The translations under genes and the position numbers were made by a program. A stretch of 64,000 nucleotides of DNA from Stratiolaelaps scimitus (Eukaryota; Arthropoda; Arachnida; Mesostigmata; Laelapidae). Under the pieces are notes generated by a model, which did no database searches, had not been told where the DNA came from, and saw nothing but the letters and a program-made list of their open reading frames with translations. Position 1 is the stretch's first letter; the number at the start of each line of letters is the position of its first letter. This document shows, piece by piece, positions 12,540 to 25,893 of this stretch. Location: NCBI GenBank assembly GCA_019614645.1, contig JABWDB010000015.1:5093501-5157500 (forward strand), written 5' to 3'.

Positions 12540-15500
12540 AGCTTTGTGCTGCTCGAGATCTACTCGCGTTAACATAGTCCAAACGTGAACCGTTTTTTTG
12601 TTCGAAAGTGTAAACAATTAGGCTGTTTCCGCCAGCGTGGAGCAGTTTGCAGGTCTATTTGACTTTCCCTCTATAGGTTTTTATACAGGTTTTCTAAAGC
12701 GTTTTTACAAATGGCGCCTCCACTGAAGTGCTGAACCTCGTCGAAAGGCAGAAACGAGCCGGTGGTAAATTGCAGGTTCATTACGACAGCGAATTAGAAT
12801 AAAAACAATGCCCAGATACCATTTCATAAGCGTTCATCACTGCCGTCGCACCGCCGTTTACTCTTGCCTCGTACTCGTTCCAAAAACCCTGACGATTTAT
12901 ACCATCTTGACACCTTGACACAGAACCAGATATTCCTTAGGGATGTCGTTGTCGAAAAGGTTTCGCTTGCCGCTCAATCCAAAGAGCAGTCAGAACAGAG
13001 CACCTACATCGGCAATCGTCCCCTATCAGGTCGTGCTTCCTTGTCCTGTTTCCGCTCTGTTCACCCATCGTGTTCACACACATCTCCGCATCGGTATTCA
13101 CTTGGACAACAACTTAGGCCAGGACCAGCACGAGGCAGCCTTAGAAATCCGAAGGGCCTCTGAAAAACGCAGGTCGTTGTCCTGAAGTATAGGCCCTTCG
13201 ACAGACCATTATCACCGCGGCCGTCGGCAGCGTTACAGCAACAGGGATCCGTTCCCGCTCGGCTTTCCCTCGACAACCGGAGCGCGGAGAGGCAGCAGCA
13301 GCAGCTGTTGAAAAAGTGATTGCCAACTAGGTTTCTCCGTTTCTTTTTTTTCCTTCATGTGTCGTGTGCCCGAGCTGGCGCCACAGTTCCGCCAGCGACT
13401 TTTGCTTTCGACCAGCAGTGGTGTCGCTCTCGTCCGAGTTTTATCTCTCGCGCTCTTTCGCTCTCTCTCTCTCTCTCTCTGTCTACCAAACCGACAGCTT
13501 CGCAGTTTTCGCAGGGGCCCCTTTCACATAGCGACTTTACCGGAGTTGCGCGCATCTCTTCCTGGGCTGTCCACACCGCAGGTGGTAGGCGAGACAGAGA
13601 GGCTGTGGAGAGCCTTCAATTCCCATAGTGGCAATGGCTGAAGTGGCCATGCGGCTCCTGCTCTCGCTGCTTCGAGGTGTCGAACAAAGTCCCACAAACC
13701 CATTTCCCTGCAATGGTCCACCTCGCAACCCAATCCATGCTGTAGCACACCGCGCAACACTCAACATTGAGCGAGAGGGGAGTCTTAGTCCAACACCATC
13801 CCAGCCCCACACACACACACACGATCCCCATCAGTGAGTCAGACCAGGAGGACCTTTGAAATTCCCTCGGGCGCCATCAATTCTGATCCTGAGCGCTACC
13901 CCTCTCGTTCTGTGCCTCAAGTCGGATGGACCAACCAACAGACGAAAATGCGGAACCTGGCGGTACGCGGGCGAATCGGACGGGGGCTGATTTCTGGGGT
14001 TCGTTGGACGGGATGGTCGCAGGGCGTTGGAGACGAGACATCGCCACGCCGAAAGTCGATGTTAGCCCGCTCCCGTAAAGCCCCCCCCCCCCCCGCCCTT
14101 GACGGCGAGCGGCGTCAGGATGTCGACGATGGAGCTGCCGAGGGCTGGTCGACTGTAGCGACAGCAGGAACGATGGGCTATTGGAAGAGTCTGTGCGCGA
14201 ACCGCAGCCATGCACCCAGAACAAAACACAACAAGAGACACACACAGTAGAAGCAAACAAATGATAGCTGAGGTGTGCCACCATCCTTCTTGTTACCGCT
14301 GGAGGAGGCGGCGGCGGCGGCGACGCCGACGCCACCGCGGAGGAGACGAGAACGAGAAGACCCGGAGAAGATGCCGGGAAGACAACGCCGGCGCCCCGGC
14401 AGCGAAGGAACCGACAAAAATTCCTGCTGCAAATGTCTCCCCGCCAAGGGACTCGGGTGGGGGACTCGGCAGGGAGCTACCCCGCTACAATAACGTTACT
14501 CGAGAGTTCCCGTCGTCCGAGTCCCTACTGCGAAGCGAGCAAGAAAAGAACAAGGTTCGTCTGCGACAGGCGTCGGGTTCCTGCGACGAGTGGTTGGTGA
14601 TTATGTCGAGAAGAATGAACTCGATTATTATCGATTGAAACACATGTTCCGGGTGGCGGCAGTGGTGGCGCTGGCGTTGATGCCGACCACGACGACGATG
14701 TCCTGTAGCGTTCGCTATGATTAGCTTTCACGGCGGGCGGGGATGGGAGTTCGGCCGTTCCTAGTTAGTGACGCTGTTGGGCGAATGTCGGACGAGTTGC
14801 AGTTGTGCGGCCAGCAGATTTGCTCTCGCTCTCATTGAGACTGAACGACTGTCTGTCCCCATAGAATGTGTAGTGGGGTGAGGACCAATGGTAATGTTTA
14901 TTTACACGCATTCGTCGCGAATTTGCCTGCCGGGAACAGAAAAACCCGTGGCGGACCTACACTGCTATGCTAACCATAGCGAAGCAGCGTGTCGCCTTCT
15001 TCAACAGAACAAGGAACGGCATCGGGAAGTAGCCCCCAGTGCAGTGGTAATGATTTAATAACGACGGTTTTATGTAAGTTATATGAAGCACTCTTTTGCT
15101 GTTTATGCAGAGGTGGAGCTTGTGTAAATCAAGGCTAACGTGAGTGGGGGTGTGCACAGTTTTGCCAGTTGCATATCGCGGCTGTAGCTTGCCGTAAAGT
15201 TCACTTGGTGACATTACATTATTATTATTATTATTTACACACCCTTTAGCAGAGAGGCTTTATTCATGTTATATAAAATATAGATCTAAATTAACTAGGC
15301 ATTGTGAGGTGCCCTTATAGTTCGCCATGCAAGCATTTTGTTTACAGTTTCTTTCCTAGCAACGCATTTGGCTTGTGGGTTAGTGCCAGAGGGTATATTA
15401 ATATATGTATATATATATTAATAATGAAAATGAGAATAATCACTGAGAAGTTCGTATTTCTTGTCGATTTAGTTGAAAAGTGTGCCCGTCCCATTCTCTA

Positions 15501-18500
15501 GGCCAGCTCAGTACGTAGTTCGATTATGTAGATCGTCTGCGAAAAAAAAGTGTCTAGGAGAACGTCCCAAGCAATCTAATATATATTGTGGATCGTTTAG
15601 TTCCGCGCAGGCTGGGTAGAATTGAGGCATTATTAAATCGAGTTCGTATCGACGCCGTACGTTTCGGAATCGTGGATGATGGTGCATGATGTATTGGCTC
15701 ATGCTGCTGAGCGTTTCCTATTCCACTGCACGCCAGACAGGTGTTCTCTTCTTCACGTGGACACACATGCGGACACAGTGACATGTTACTTATACGGCGC
15801 GTCCCTCGGACAAACATCACGTTGAGGTCGTCCACGTTTTCGTTGGTGTCTCGCTGAAGTCGGCGCTTACCCTTTCTGTCGGTACCCCCTCCAGCTTGCC
15901 TTCGTAGACGGGTCTCGGACAGCAAAGCTGAGTGCAACAAAGTCCTCACTTTCCATTGCGCAAACCTCCCGTGTGCTTTGAGCGTGGGAGGGAACACGAA
16001 TTCGTGAGCGAACTAGCGATTCTGTTGCTAGCCATCTAGACAGTGTATCGTATCTGCTCGTCTCTGTTTGTCAGAGGGTACCGTGAGCCGGTCGCAGCTC
16101 CGAGCAGGAACTGAGCCTCGGTGGCACTTGTCCTTTCCTTGGTCTCCTGGGACCGGCACGCTTATACCGTAGTCGGTCGGTGGAGTCCTGGTGTGCGCAG
16201 GGGGATCGGTCGTCCGCCAACATCCTCATCCCCTGCAATCCCATCGCAGCGCTTCCAGCCCGGTTGCATCTGCCGCCGTCCACGAAACCAGCAGGTCGCT
16301 CACTTGCTTGGCCTGGCTTTGCGACCTTGCTCGCGGCCCGGTAACTCGCGGCGTGTCCAAGGCCATATCGCCTGCCACCACTGAGTTGCTGCTGGCTCCG
16401 CCGCCGCCACCACTTCCAGCACCTTCCGCCAGCGCGTCCCTGCTTTTGGCTCTCTAGCTTTGCGCGACCCGGGCGGACTCGACACTCGCAGGCGGTGTAT
16501 ACTACGTGACGTACAGACGAACAAACAAACAGACCGTAAAGAAAACGACGGCGGTGACAGCGGCGGAAGAAGCAACAACGACAACGGCTGAAAGGCTGAC
16601 GCAAAACGCTTCCCGTAGAGACTTGATGGCGGAGGGGCTTCGCCTAGGCCGCCCGGCTCAGGCGGGCTAGCTAGCTCCGCGAAACGCCGTCATCCAAAGC
16701 TTCCTCCAAAAGAGCGTCGCCACATAGCGTTCATTGTACATACAAGCAACCCCCTACCACTGCATCGTGTTGCATCGTAGGGGTAGTAGCGGGGGTCAAG
16801 CGGGGGTCGCGCGATACGGCCACGGAGGATGTGCTCGCGGACCGCGTTCGAGAGTGAGAGGCGGCGTGGGGGTAACGTTGCCGCAGACGACAAAGCAACT
16901 CCCTGCCAAGCGACTGACGCTAGCGACGGACACCGCTTCAGCTGATGGCTGCTGCTGCTGCTGCCGCGAAGGATCAACGCTGTGATCAAGAGCTCCCAAG
17001 GGACCAATGTATGACCTCATAGGAGCAACGTCATGCAATGAATTTGCTTTTGCACCTATATGCTGCCTAGTACATAGCAAGTGACAAGCCTCTTGCTTGC
17101 TAGATACAAGCTGTCGCTGGCCGCCAGACAGACGCTGGCTGACCTATGAACAGGTTAGGTCGGGACGGTAGAGTTGGCCCAGTCGGACGTACGTATGTAG
17201 GTCGGACGAAGGCTAGGCTTAGGCGTTTACCGAAAGTCAATAGAGAACGACAAGAGATTATACTTAGGCAATCCTGTCAGTGCTGAAATCGTATATATGG
17301 ATGACTAACAACACAGTGACTGTTTTACGGGGTATCGTCATGTTGGAGCGTTGCTACGAAGCACGGACCGGCACGGAGAGCATAGAAGAGTATCTACGAT
17401 ACATTATCCACTACGCAGCTGAGTAGCAGATGACGATAATGAGCAGGCTCCGCGTAGGCTCGGCTTAAATGAGCTGGCGAACCTAATTGCAATGTTACAT
17501 TTGTGAATTTTGCCGATGGAAAATGAGTCGAGCTGTCTCCTATGTATAGTGTAGAACAAAGCGAATTAGCTACAGTCGTCAACGGTGCTAAGGGTTTGCA
17601 GGGCTTGAATGGGCTTGTTCACCGGCAGGGTTTTGCTAGAGGAACCTGACAGGTTACCCAGCGAGCGGATGGAGGCGCTTCGTTTGACGTGCACACTCGG
17701 CTTTATCTGTGTTGATTGAGACCCAAGCTGGGAGCACGGTGAGCTCGAACGAGTAAAACCTGCTCGGAAGAGAATCGCACCGATGTCGTGACGACGTGCC
17801 GCTCAAGAGGTGGCAATTGTGAATAGTTGCTTATTTGTAGCTCATAGAGTTACTATGGAATATCAGCTGGAGCAGTTACACACCGTTCCTAGATATCGAG
17901 GAAGCGATGAAGGCCAAGCGTGAAGCCGAATCTAGCTCCGAGATAAATTCTCAACAGAGGATGGTGGTCCCCTGCACTGAATTGGCCAACTTTCTATGGA
18001 GATTCGAATGTCTCCGGCGGTGTCCGTGCGTTTGAAGGACATTTCCTAGTCCACAAAAAAGCATTTTATAGAGTTACCTGACAAACACAAGTTAGTTAGT
18101 TACCTGTGTCTTTTCCCAGACAAGGAGTCCTCCCAGCTCTCCCTTAAATCACATGCGCGCTTATCCCAGTTGTTCATCGTGTTCAGGTCCTTCGAAACTA
18201 CCAGCACTCTCAGTGAAACACGGGCAGAAAGGTGATTGCGGAAACACCCGCGCCTGAAGTAGGCCTTGTCCTTAGGCCTCGGACACGGAGCACACAACGA
18301 CGAAATTTCAGAGGCAGCGAAATGCTCGTTCCTCGTCGACGCACAGCGGCTGCGTTGCCTCTTGCTTCCATCTGGCGCATCGGCGCGCCGTCAATGCGAC
18401 GACCGATAGATGAACAAACCTCACACGGCGCTACCCGCTGCTCCGTTCATGAACAGGTAATTGTATTCGACAAGCCCATCGCATCAGCCACCATATCTTA

Positions 18501-21500
18501 TTGCCACCAGGTCTCTGAACTATTATTGACGTTCGATCGGGCGGGACACAACACAAAGTCGAGGGGGTTTCGTTCCGTGAAGGAGGGCGCCGCTTTCCCC
18601 TTGCTTTTCCTTCGTTACCGCGATAAAAGCGAAGCTCCCCCTCTGCGTTATGCATCGATTCAGGTTTCCGCGATGCGTGCCACCTGGAGAGCTGACGTTT
18701 TTCCCGTGGCCACCAGCGTGTTGGCTATAATATGCAACAATTTTGGTCCAATTCGATCTGTGTCACGTGGCAGGAAATGCCATCGGAGATAGGATGCATT
18801 GGCAAGTGCAGGTGCTTCCGACTCTCTCTCTCTGTCTCTCTCTCTCTCTCTCAATGTAAAAATGTATTCGTTAAAAATTCTTGTTGAGCAAAATGTACAG
18901 CGATTGCATATTGATTGCAGCGCGATGCTACAGGAACTAGTGGCATGTCCCGTTGAATTAAACGTGTAGTTGTATTGTGTCTTGCGATGCATTAGGCCTG
19001 AGTGGTGTGCGGATAAGATAGCGTTGAGCAGCGCGAAAGACGAAAGAAAAATTGTATTTCGAAAAGGGTTGTCCATCTTGTGAAGCAATACGGAAAGTAG
19101 AGTACCGTCGACTGAGTTCAACGTTTAAGGCTTGGCGTCAACCCGGACTGTTGTTCTTTAGTATAAAGGTGATACACGCTCAGAGACAACACCGAACCGT
19201 ACAATGCGCTGTCTTGTGTGTAGTGGGTGGACTTAATTGTATAACTGTATAAGGAGAAAACGGCACACGATCGCGGTTCGGCCGACGGCCGGAGACCATT
19301 TACAAGACCACGACCTGAACCATGGCCCGTCTGTAGTCGTCGGGCAGCGTCCGAATCGCAGCAGGTCCGGATCCAGTAAATGCCTCTCGTTACGGTAGGA
19401 TATTAACGGTACATTTAATTGGGTTAATAACACATTTCGGGCTAGTTAGTGGTTACTTTATCAACGGAAACAAAAGCTTGCTGCTTCAAAAGCTTGTTGT
19501 GTTTCCAAGTGTGGCATAAGAGGGCCAATGGATTGATGGATTCCGCGTCGCGATTATCGTGATGCTTGAACAACAATTATTAGATAATTACAGGCCAACA
19601 CCAGGAGGCCCACACTAACAATGAAATGTGCTCACTAGCGAATTGAAACGCACACAATATGTTCGACAGTTCAGCTGTATCTGCGAACTTCATCTCAGAA
19701 CCAATATATATGTATTCCTGCGCGCGGCGGTCGAGGCGAAATTATCCCAGTCTCGAATCCTGCAATTAGCAGCATTGACCCCACTCACACCAATTGCTAC
19801 CACCGACTTAACTATAACACTCTTTTTGGCAAATTGGCTGAAATATACACGACCAATTACATTGTGGATGTCGAAGGAGCACACAGACACACACACACAG
19901 AGACATGCGGGTTACACACGTAGTCAAACGGTCCACGAAGAACGCATGATTACAGCAGCGATTAATTGTTGTTTGTCTGGCCAATCGCTGCTGCTGGTGT
20001 TACTGCTGCTAGAACTGGCGATGCCCAAACGAAGTGCGCACTCATCCAATACTCCCAAAGGAGGTATCGAGAAAAAGACGTGACATTGAACATCTATAGT
20101 CCAACAAGCCCTTTACCCCCGAAGCCCCAATGAACTCCGCCCAATCCTCTCCTCTCAGTCCAGTACGATCCCGCACCGTCCTGACGCCAGCCAGCCACCT
20201 GGAAAACCCGGCGCTCGTGAGGTCGTTGAGAATGCGTCAGCCGTTGCCCGAGGATGTGTTCCAGGCACGTTCGACGCGGGATTGGCAGGGCGCGGGAGGC
20301 AAGGCAGCGGAACAAAGCAGACGGCGGTAGCGCCAACAGAAAAGCAGCTTCTGGAAGAACAAGAGGAAAATATATGTCCCCCCATACTCTGCGGCTCCTT
20401 CCAGCACCGACTGGGCCGGCGTTACTGCCGTTACTTCTGTAAAGTGCTGTGGCGGGCTTTTTGCAGTAGTATATGCTGCTATTGCGGCGGCGGCGAACCT
20501 TTCCAGAGGAGTCCTCGCTGTATAAAGCCGGCTGGGGCAAGCCGACCAGGGACCTGGCCTCCTTGTCAGAATGTTCCAGCTAGAAGTAGCTACCCCTGCA
20601 AGCGGCTCTCGCAGTGCTCTCGAGAAGACGCGTTTCCTCCGAGGTCTTAGCTGCAGCCGCTGCTGAAGTATGAGAAGAACAATCCTATATTGTTGCAAGA
20701 TAGACCAAGTTGGCATGGCTGGCGGGAGGATGTGTGCTACCCAGCTGTAAACCTCACTCTTGTGTGCGTGTGTTCGCGAGAAATCGGATGAGCCAAATCT
20801 ATACCTCGCATCTATATCTCGGTTCGCTAACAAAAAGACAGGAACAACAACAATAATGGCGCAAAGCTTACTTACTTCGCATCTATTGTGAATTCGCAGT
20901 GGTAGCAATCATACGGACTTGGATTGGAAGAGGTGCGCCTTTCTATTATGAGGCATGCTGGCGTGCACGGGACAGCCATATTTGAAGCTTGCGAAGGTGT
21001 TCCATGTCATATAGGTGGAAGCTACCTGCTGAAGCTAGCTGCTACCTGAAGCTACCTAATCAGAACACAGCTCGGCTATCGGTAGTACTGTAGGACTACT
21101 ACTTATTGTAGGCGGCCCTACGGTGGTATCAATGAGAATACTGTGATACCAGGTATCGATAATGACTTACGGCGCTCGACGTGCGTAAGTTACATTCTTT
21201 ATTCTGTGCTGCATTGTGATTACCATACATATGTATTTAAGTATACATTGTTTACGGGCATTGCTGTCAACTTAGTTTAGTCAGGGCTCCCGCTACCCAG
21301 GTAGGTTGCCGGCTTCTAACACGGCAACGTTGTTTGGTCATGCGCTGTTAGTGTAGCCCGCACTTACGTCGCTGTGCCGTGCACAGCCGCGTCGGCGGCG
21401 GTAACGTTCGAGGTAGCAGTGCACATCTCCACTTGGAGAGTGTGGTTGGCACGACGTCTGGTGGTCGGCGTGTGGACTGCACGTTCATGTGTGTGGTCTC

Positions 21501-24500
21501 CTCGAGAACGGACAGCTCTGTTGGCAGAAACATCTGTGCAGGCGTGATGTGCTGTTGTTGTGTGTGGATGTGTTTACTACAGTACCATTATATTGGATAT
21601 ACGCAAAGGCTATTGTGGTTCCTACAGGTTTTAAGATCTGTCATCTTTTAGACTTGTAGATCTGTCAACTATTTCTGTAGACTCACCCCTCACTGTGACA
21701 ATATTAATCCGGTGCCGACTGCCTTAAATTTCTCTATGGTTACTTTTCAACGGGCGGATAGACGACTCTGTGAACACCTAGCGAGGCGACGAACACCGTC
21801 GGTCGACATCAAATTCGAGCGTTTCAGGCCCTCATCGGGGACGACCTGATTTCTCCCAGGCAGGGCCTAATTAGTGTGTGTGCGGTATGCTTGTCAGCTG
21901 AACAAAACCGATCATTGTATAGAGCGGGCACCGTTGACATTTCAATGTCCATTACTTCAACATATTAGGTCTGAATTTGCTCTGTAACGACCACCTCTCA
22001 GAGAGAGTATTTCATGCCCCCCCGCCCCGTGCTGTGGGACGGCTATTATTATTATACACTCTCGTGATTATAGCTTTCTGATGGAGGAAGGATACTTAGA
22101 AATTGATTAAGCACTTAGCTCGCCATGTACATATCGAAATGAGTTCACTAATTGAGTACCACTTGGTTATATCGCTCGAGATCCGCCATGTCGAGGTAGA
22201 CATCTTTATTTACAAGTAAATTATATAGTCTGCTTTACTCAGAGGTTCCACAGTGCGGCAATGCATAACGTGGGTTTAGTATATAGAGTGGTCAAGTTGC
22301 GATGGCTGTTTTCCTGCTGGCGAAGCTATCGCAAATCGTTCCCTTAATGAAGGTGTACACAGTACTTCGTCATGAGACAGATTTCAGCTATACACCACAT
22401 GTTCAGCCTTTCTGAGTTGAATCACGTACGCACCTTGTGTGCCACGTGGTGAACATCAACTAGACGGACACCCTCGAAACGGGTCCAAGGACGGGCGCGA
22501 CATTGTCAACGCTATTTGTTAGAATGCGGTGTTTTGTTTCGATGTCAGCAACAACAAGCGACGGTGTTAAAATCATCTCAAAGTACCATGTATTATATAT
22601 CTCTATATATATATATATACATGAACATAAGGTATGGACCACTCGTTCAGCATAGCTGATAGATCTCGTTCCAGCGTCTGTGACGCGCAACATATGTTAA
22701 TATTCGTCGGCCATTCCGCCATGGACATGATAGAATGCGGAGAAGGTGGACCCCAGAGAAAGTCGAGTGGCAAATCCTCATCAGCAGGCTAAGGCAGCGT
22801 TTTGTTTTTTCGCCAGCATTCGGCGATCGTAGGGCACAAGCCGCGCACAAGCTATGGGAGCAAGCAGGCAGGAAGCTTGCCGCCGAACGTCATCCGTTTC
22901 CCCCGAGATCGCCGACTCGGTGCGCCGTACGAGGCAAGAATATCAATCGAATCTAGATAGAATATTAATAGAGAGGCAGCAGCGGCAGTAGCAACATACG
23001 ATTCAGTGCATACGCCTAGTCACTGTCCAATACTGAGACTTCGAACCCTCCACTGGTCCATCTCGGTTCCCCTGACTGAGCCATCCAGAAAGGGACCCAT
23101 ACTGCTGCTGCTGCTGCTGATGGCCGAGTCCAATGCGACTTGACAAAGTGTGTAGACGGGCCGGACGATGGCGTGGTCCCGTGGCCCGGACCCACGCGTC
23201 CCGTCACGATCGCCAAGCGAGGGCCACGCAGTCGCTCTCGCGTAGCAGCATTCGCGTGGCGAGCGGATGGGGGCAAGCAATTATATCCGCCATAGACAGA
23301 TCGAAGCAGGGGTCAGGGTTCCTCACCGGAGGCAAACCGAACCAAACTCCCAGCCGGTTCGACAATCCGCACCATCGGTCGGGGAATGATGGTTTGTTAC
23401 GGTAATATTGGCAATTTCCACCCGTGCCGCATACCAAAGGGCAGGCGCCGCCTGTCTCGGTTGTGGCGAAACGGGGAACAGATGCCGATTTTTATAAACG
23501 AACCGTGGAGGCAAACGTCGACGCAGATGACGACGATTTGAAAGTTCTGCCCCTGTAAGCATCAACGTGGCTGTACGCTGTGTCAATTCAGCTGTAGGTG
23601 TGTTTGCAACAGCGATATACATACAGTCAAAGTAGTATTATTGTAGTGTTATAGGGCTCGCGGGGGATAGGCGCCTGGTGGACCGATGGCGGGGGGGACT
23701 ATTTATGTTTAATCGAGAGATCCTTTATTTCCCGTCTAACTACGGGTAAGCTACGCAGCCAGCGTCAGGCTGAGAGAAAAATCGAGAACGATTGGATCGA
23801 TATAACACCACTCCCCCCCTCAATCTCTCCTTTTGTTAGTATGCCGTATTTTATGGCTGCGACAGCGGGCCGTTTGGCCAACGTGGGTCCCCTATGTGAA
23901 CTCCCCATGTTTCGTCATCTATAATAATGTTTCGTTCTTGAATGTGTTACATGTGATTACACAGAACACAATTCCCTACATGACATGGCATGGCTAATTT
24001 CAGCTGTCTACCAAATTTTTCCTAACCTCCGATTCAACATTCACCACCGAATGCCACCGATAGTCGAGGCCGAATTTAGATCTATATATCTCTCTCTCTC
24101 TCCTTCTCAGTCTCCCTACCAAACCCAACCTGTACACTGCTTAATGCTAGGCTAGCCATGGTCAGGAGGAGATTCCCTCCGATACTCTGGATAGAGCTCT
24201 CCGGCAGAACAACGGAAAGGCTCGGCACGGACGAGGGGCTGCTCATCCACTGGGGGCTCGCGAGCCTTCGCGAGAGGTTCAGGGGGGTGCTGGACTTGGG
24301 CCAAAGATATTATAGGAATCGCCCATTGGCCTGTCGCCGCCAATAGCCCCCGAGACTTTTCCCTATCTTTTCGCTTGTTCCTCCCTCTCCAGCCGGCCCC
24401 GGCATCCACTGCCTCTGGTGAACTGGCGGGCGGTCCCGTACCACCCAACAGCGGCCCGTGTCCTCCTCATCGTAATTGAGCTAATGGGAGGTGAAAGCGC

Positions 24501-25861
24501 ATTCGACACGAAAGTGAATGACCCATGCTGATGGTGACGTGAGTGGTCTAACGGCGGCCTAGCCCAGCAGATCTCTGTGCTTCGTCTCGCAGCCAGCGGG
24601 TCCAGCAGTCTCGACTTGACTCAGCTTGGCTTAGTTTAGCTTGCTGACTTCCTGGCTGCTTGGCGGCGACGGTGGCAGTAGAAGCTACATACAAAGCTAG
24701 CCGGTGGTGGTGTAAAGGCCCGCCCTGAAAGCTGCCTGGGTCTGGTCCTCACGACGTCGGTCGAAAGGGAGAAGGAACCCAGAGGAACCTCGCGGGCTCA
24801 CGTTTGGAACGTGCGTGTTACGATCGGCGAACCTGCTGCCTACGAAGGTTCACTAGGTGGCTGGGTAGGTTCGGGAGACTACGGGATTGGGGAAGAGGGA
24901 CGGACGCAGCGACCAAGAGGGTGGGGTGTTGCCAACACACATCCGACGGGAGAGAGGTGCCGAAGCGGCCCGATCGACGCGGACGTCTATCGGAGGTCGG
25001 CCTGATTCGGCGGTGCCTGAGGGATCTCAGGTGATCCTGGCCGCTCGCGGGCAGACATCGGTCTGACGGTGAATGGTCGAACTCACTGCCTTTGAACAAC
25101 ACGCACCTCGCCCGATTGGGTCAGATGGAGGGAGGATTTCGGAGGCAGACAGGACCCGGACGATGCGAGCTTGACGCTAGCTAATCGAGAGCGTGCTGGC
25201 TTCCGTAGCAAGGGTGTATACGAGGAAGGCCGCCGCCACCGCCGCCATCATTGTCGCTGGTTCCGCGGTGGCACGGGCGCGATGCGGACCGCCCGCAAGG
25301 GACCGCCCGAGCTGTCGACTTTTCTGTACTTGTTCACTTCCGTCCAATCAGTCCCTTTGTGCGCTGCTCGTGCTCCGGGCTCGCGCACTTGCTGTAAAAT
25401 CGGGGTCTTCCTCCGTCTATGTATGGGCGTGTGTGTGCGCGGGTGTAGTATGTGCCCGAGAGGAGTGTATCCGCTACCACCGCTGCCACGCTCTGTGACT
25501 GGCTTCGGGAATCTCCTTCGGGATTCGTGACTCCTGAACAGCCAGGAGTGCCATCCATGTGTAATGTCTTTTCCCAGTGGGAGATCGTGTGAGGGGACGG
25601 CTGCGTTGGCAGTGCGCGCGTGCGCACTAGGAAACGAACTGCAGAGGGGGAGCTCGGGAATTGAGAGGCGAATTGACTGCCCCATGGATTAAGAGGAGAA
25701 GATGAGAGACAGTCAGGGGGGAGGCTGAGATGGTGAATGAACTAGTACCTCGCCATAGTGGGAACACGTGAACACCAGGAACAATGAAAATAATGGCCAT
25801 TTTAAGTAACTTGTACACGTGCACATATGCACGCGACAATTAGCCAAAGTGTCAGTGAAAT

Positions 25862-25893
<32 letters not shown>

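Noticed and set aside
14178..14638. Arg/Ala/Pro-rich frames as a coding gene
   Set aside because: They are translations of GC-rich trinucleotide repeats in several competing frames.
20237..20908. Longest open frame in the left half (223 codons, minus)
   Set aside because: No domain, no splice context, low-complexity composition, and overlapping frames of similar length on the other strand.
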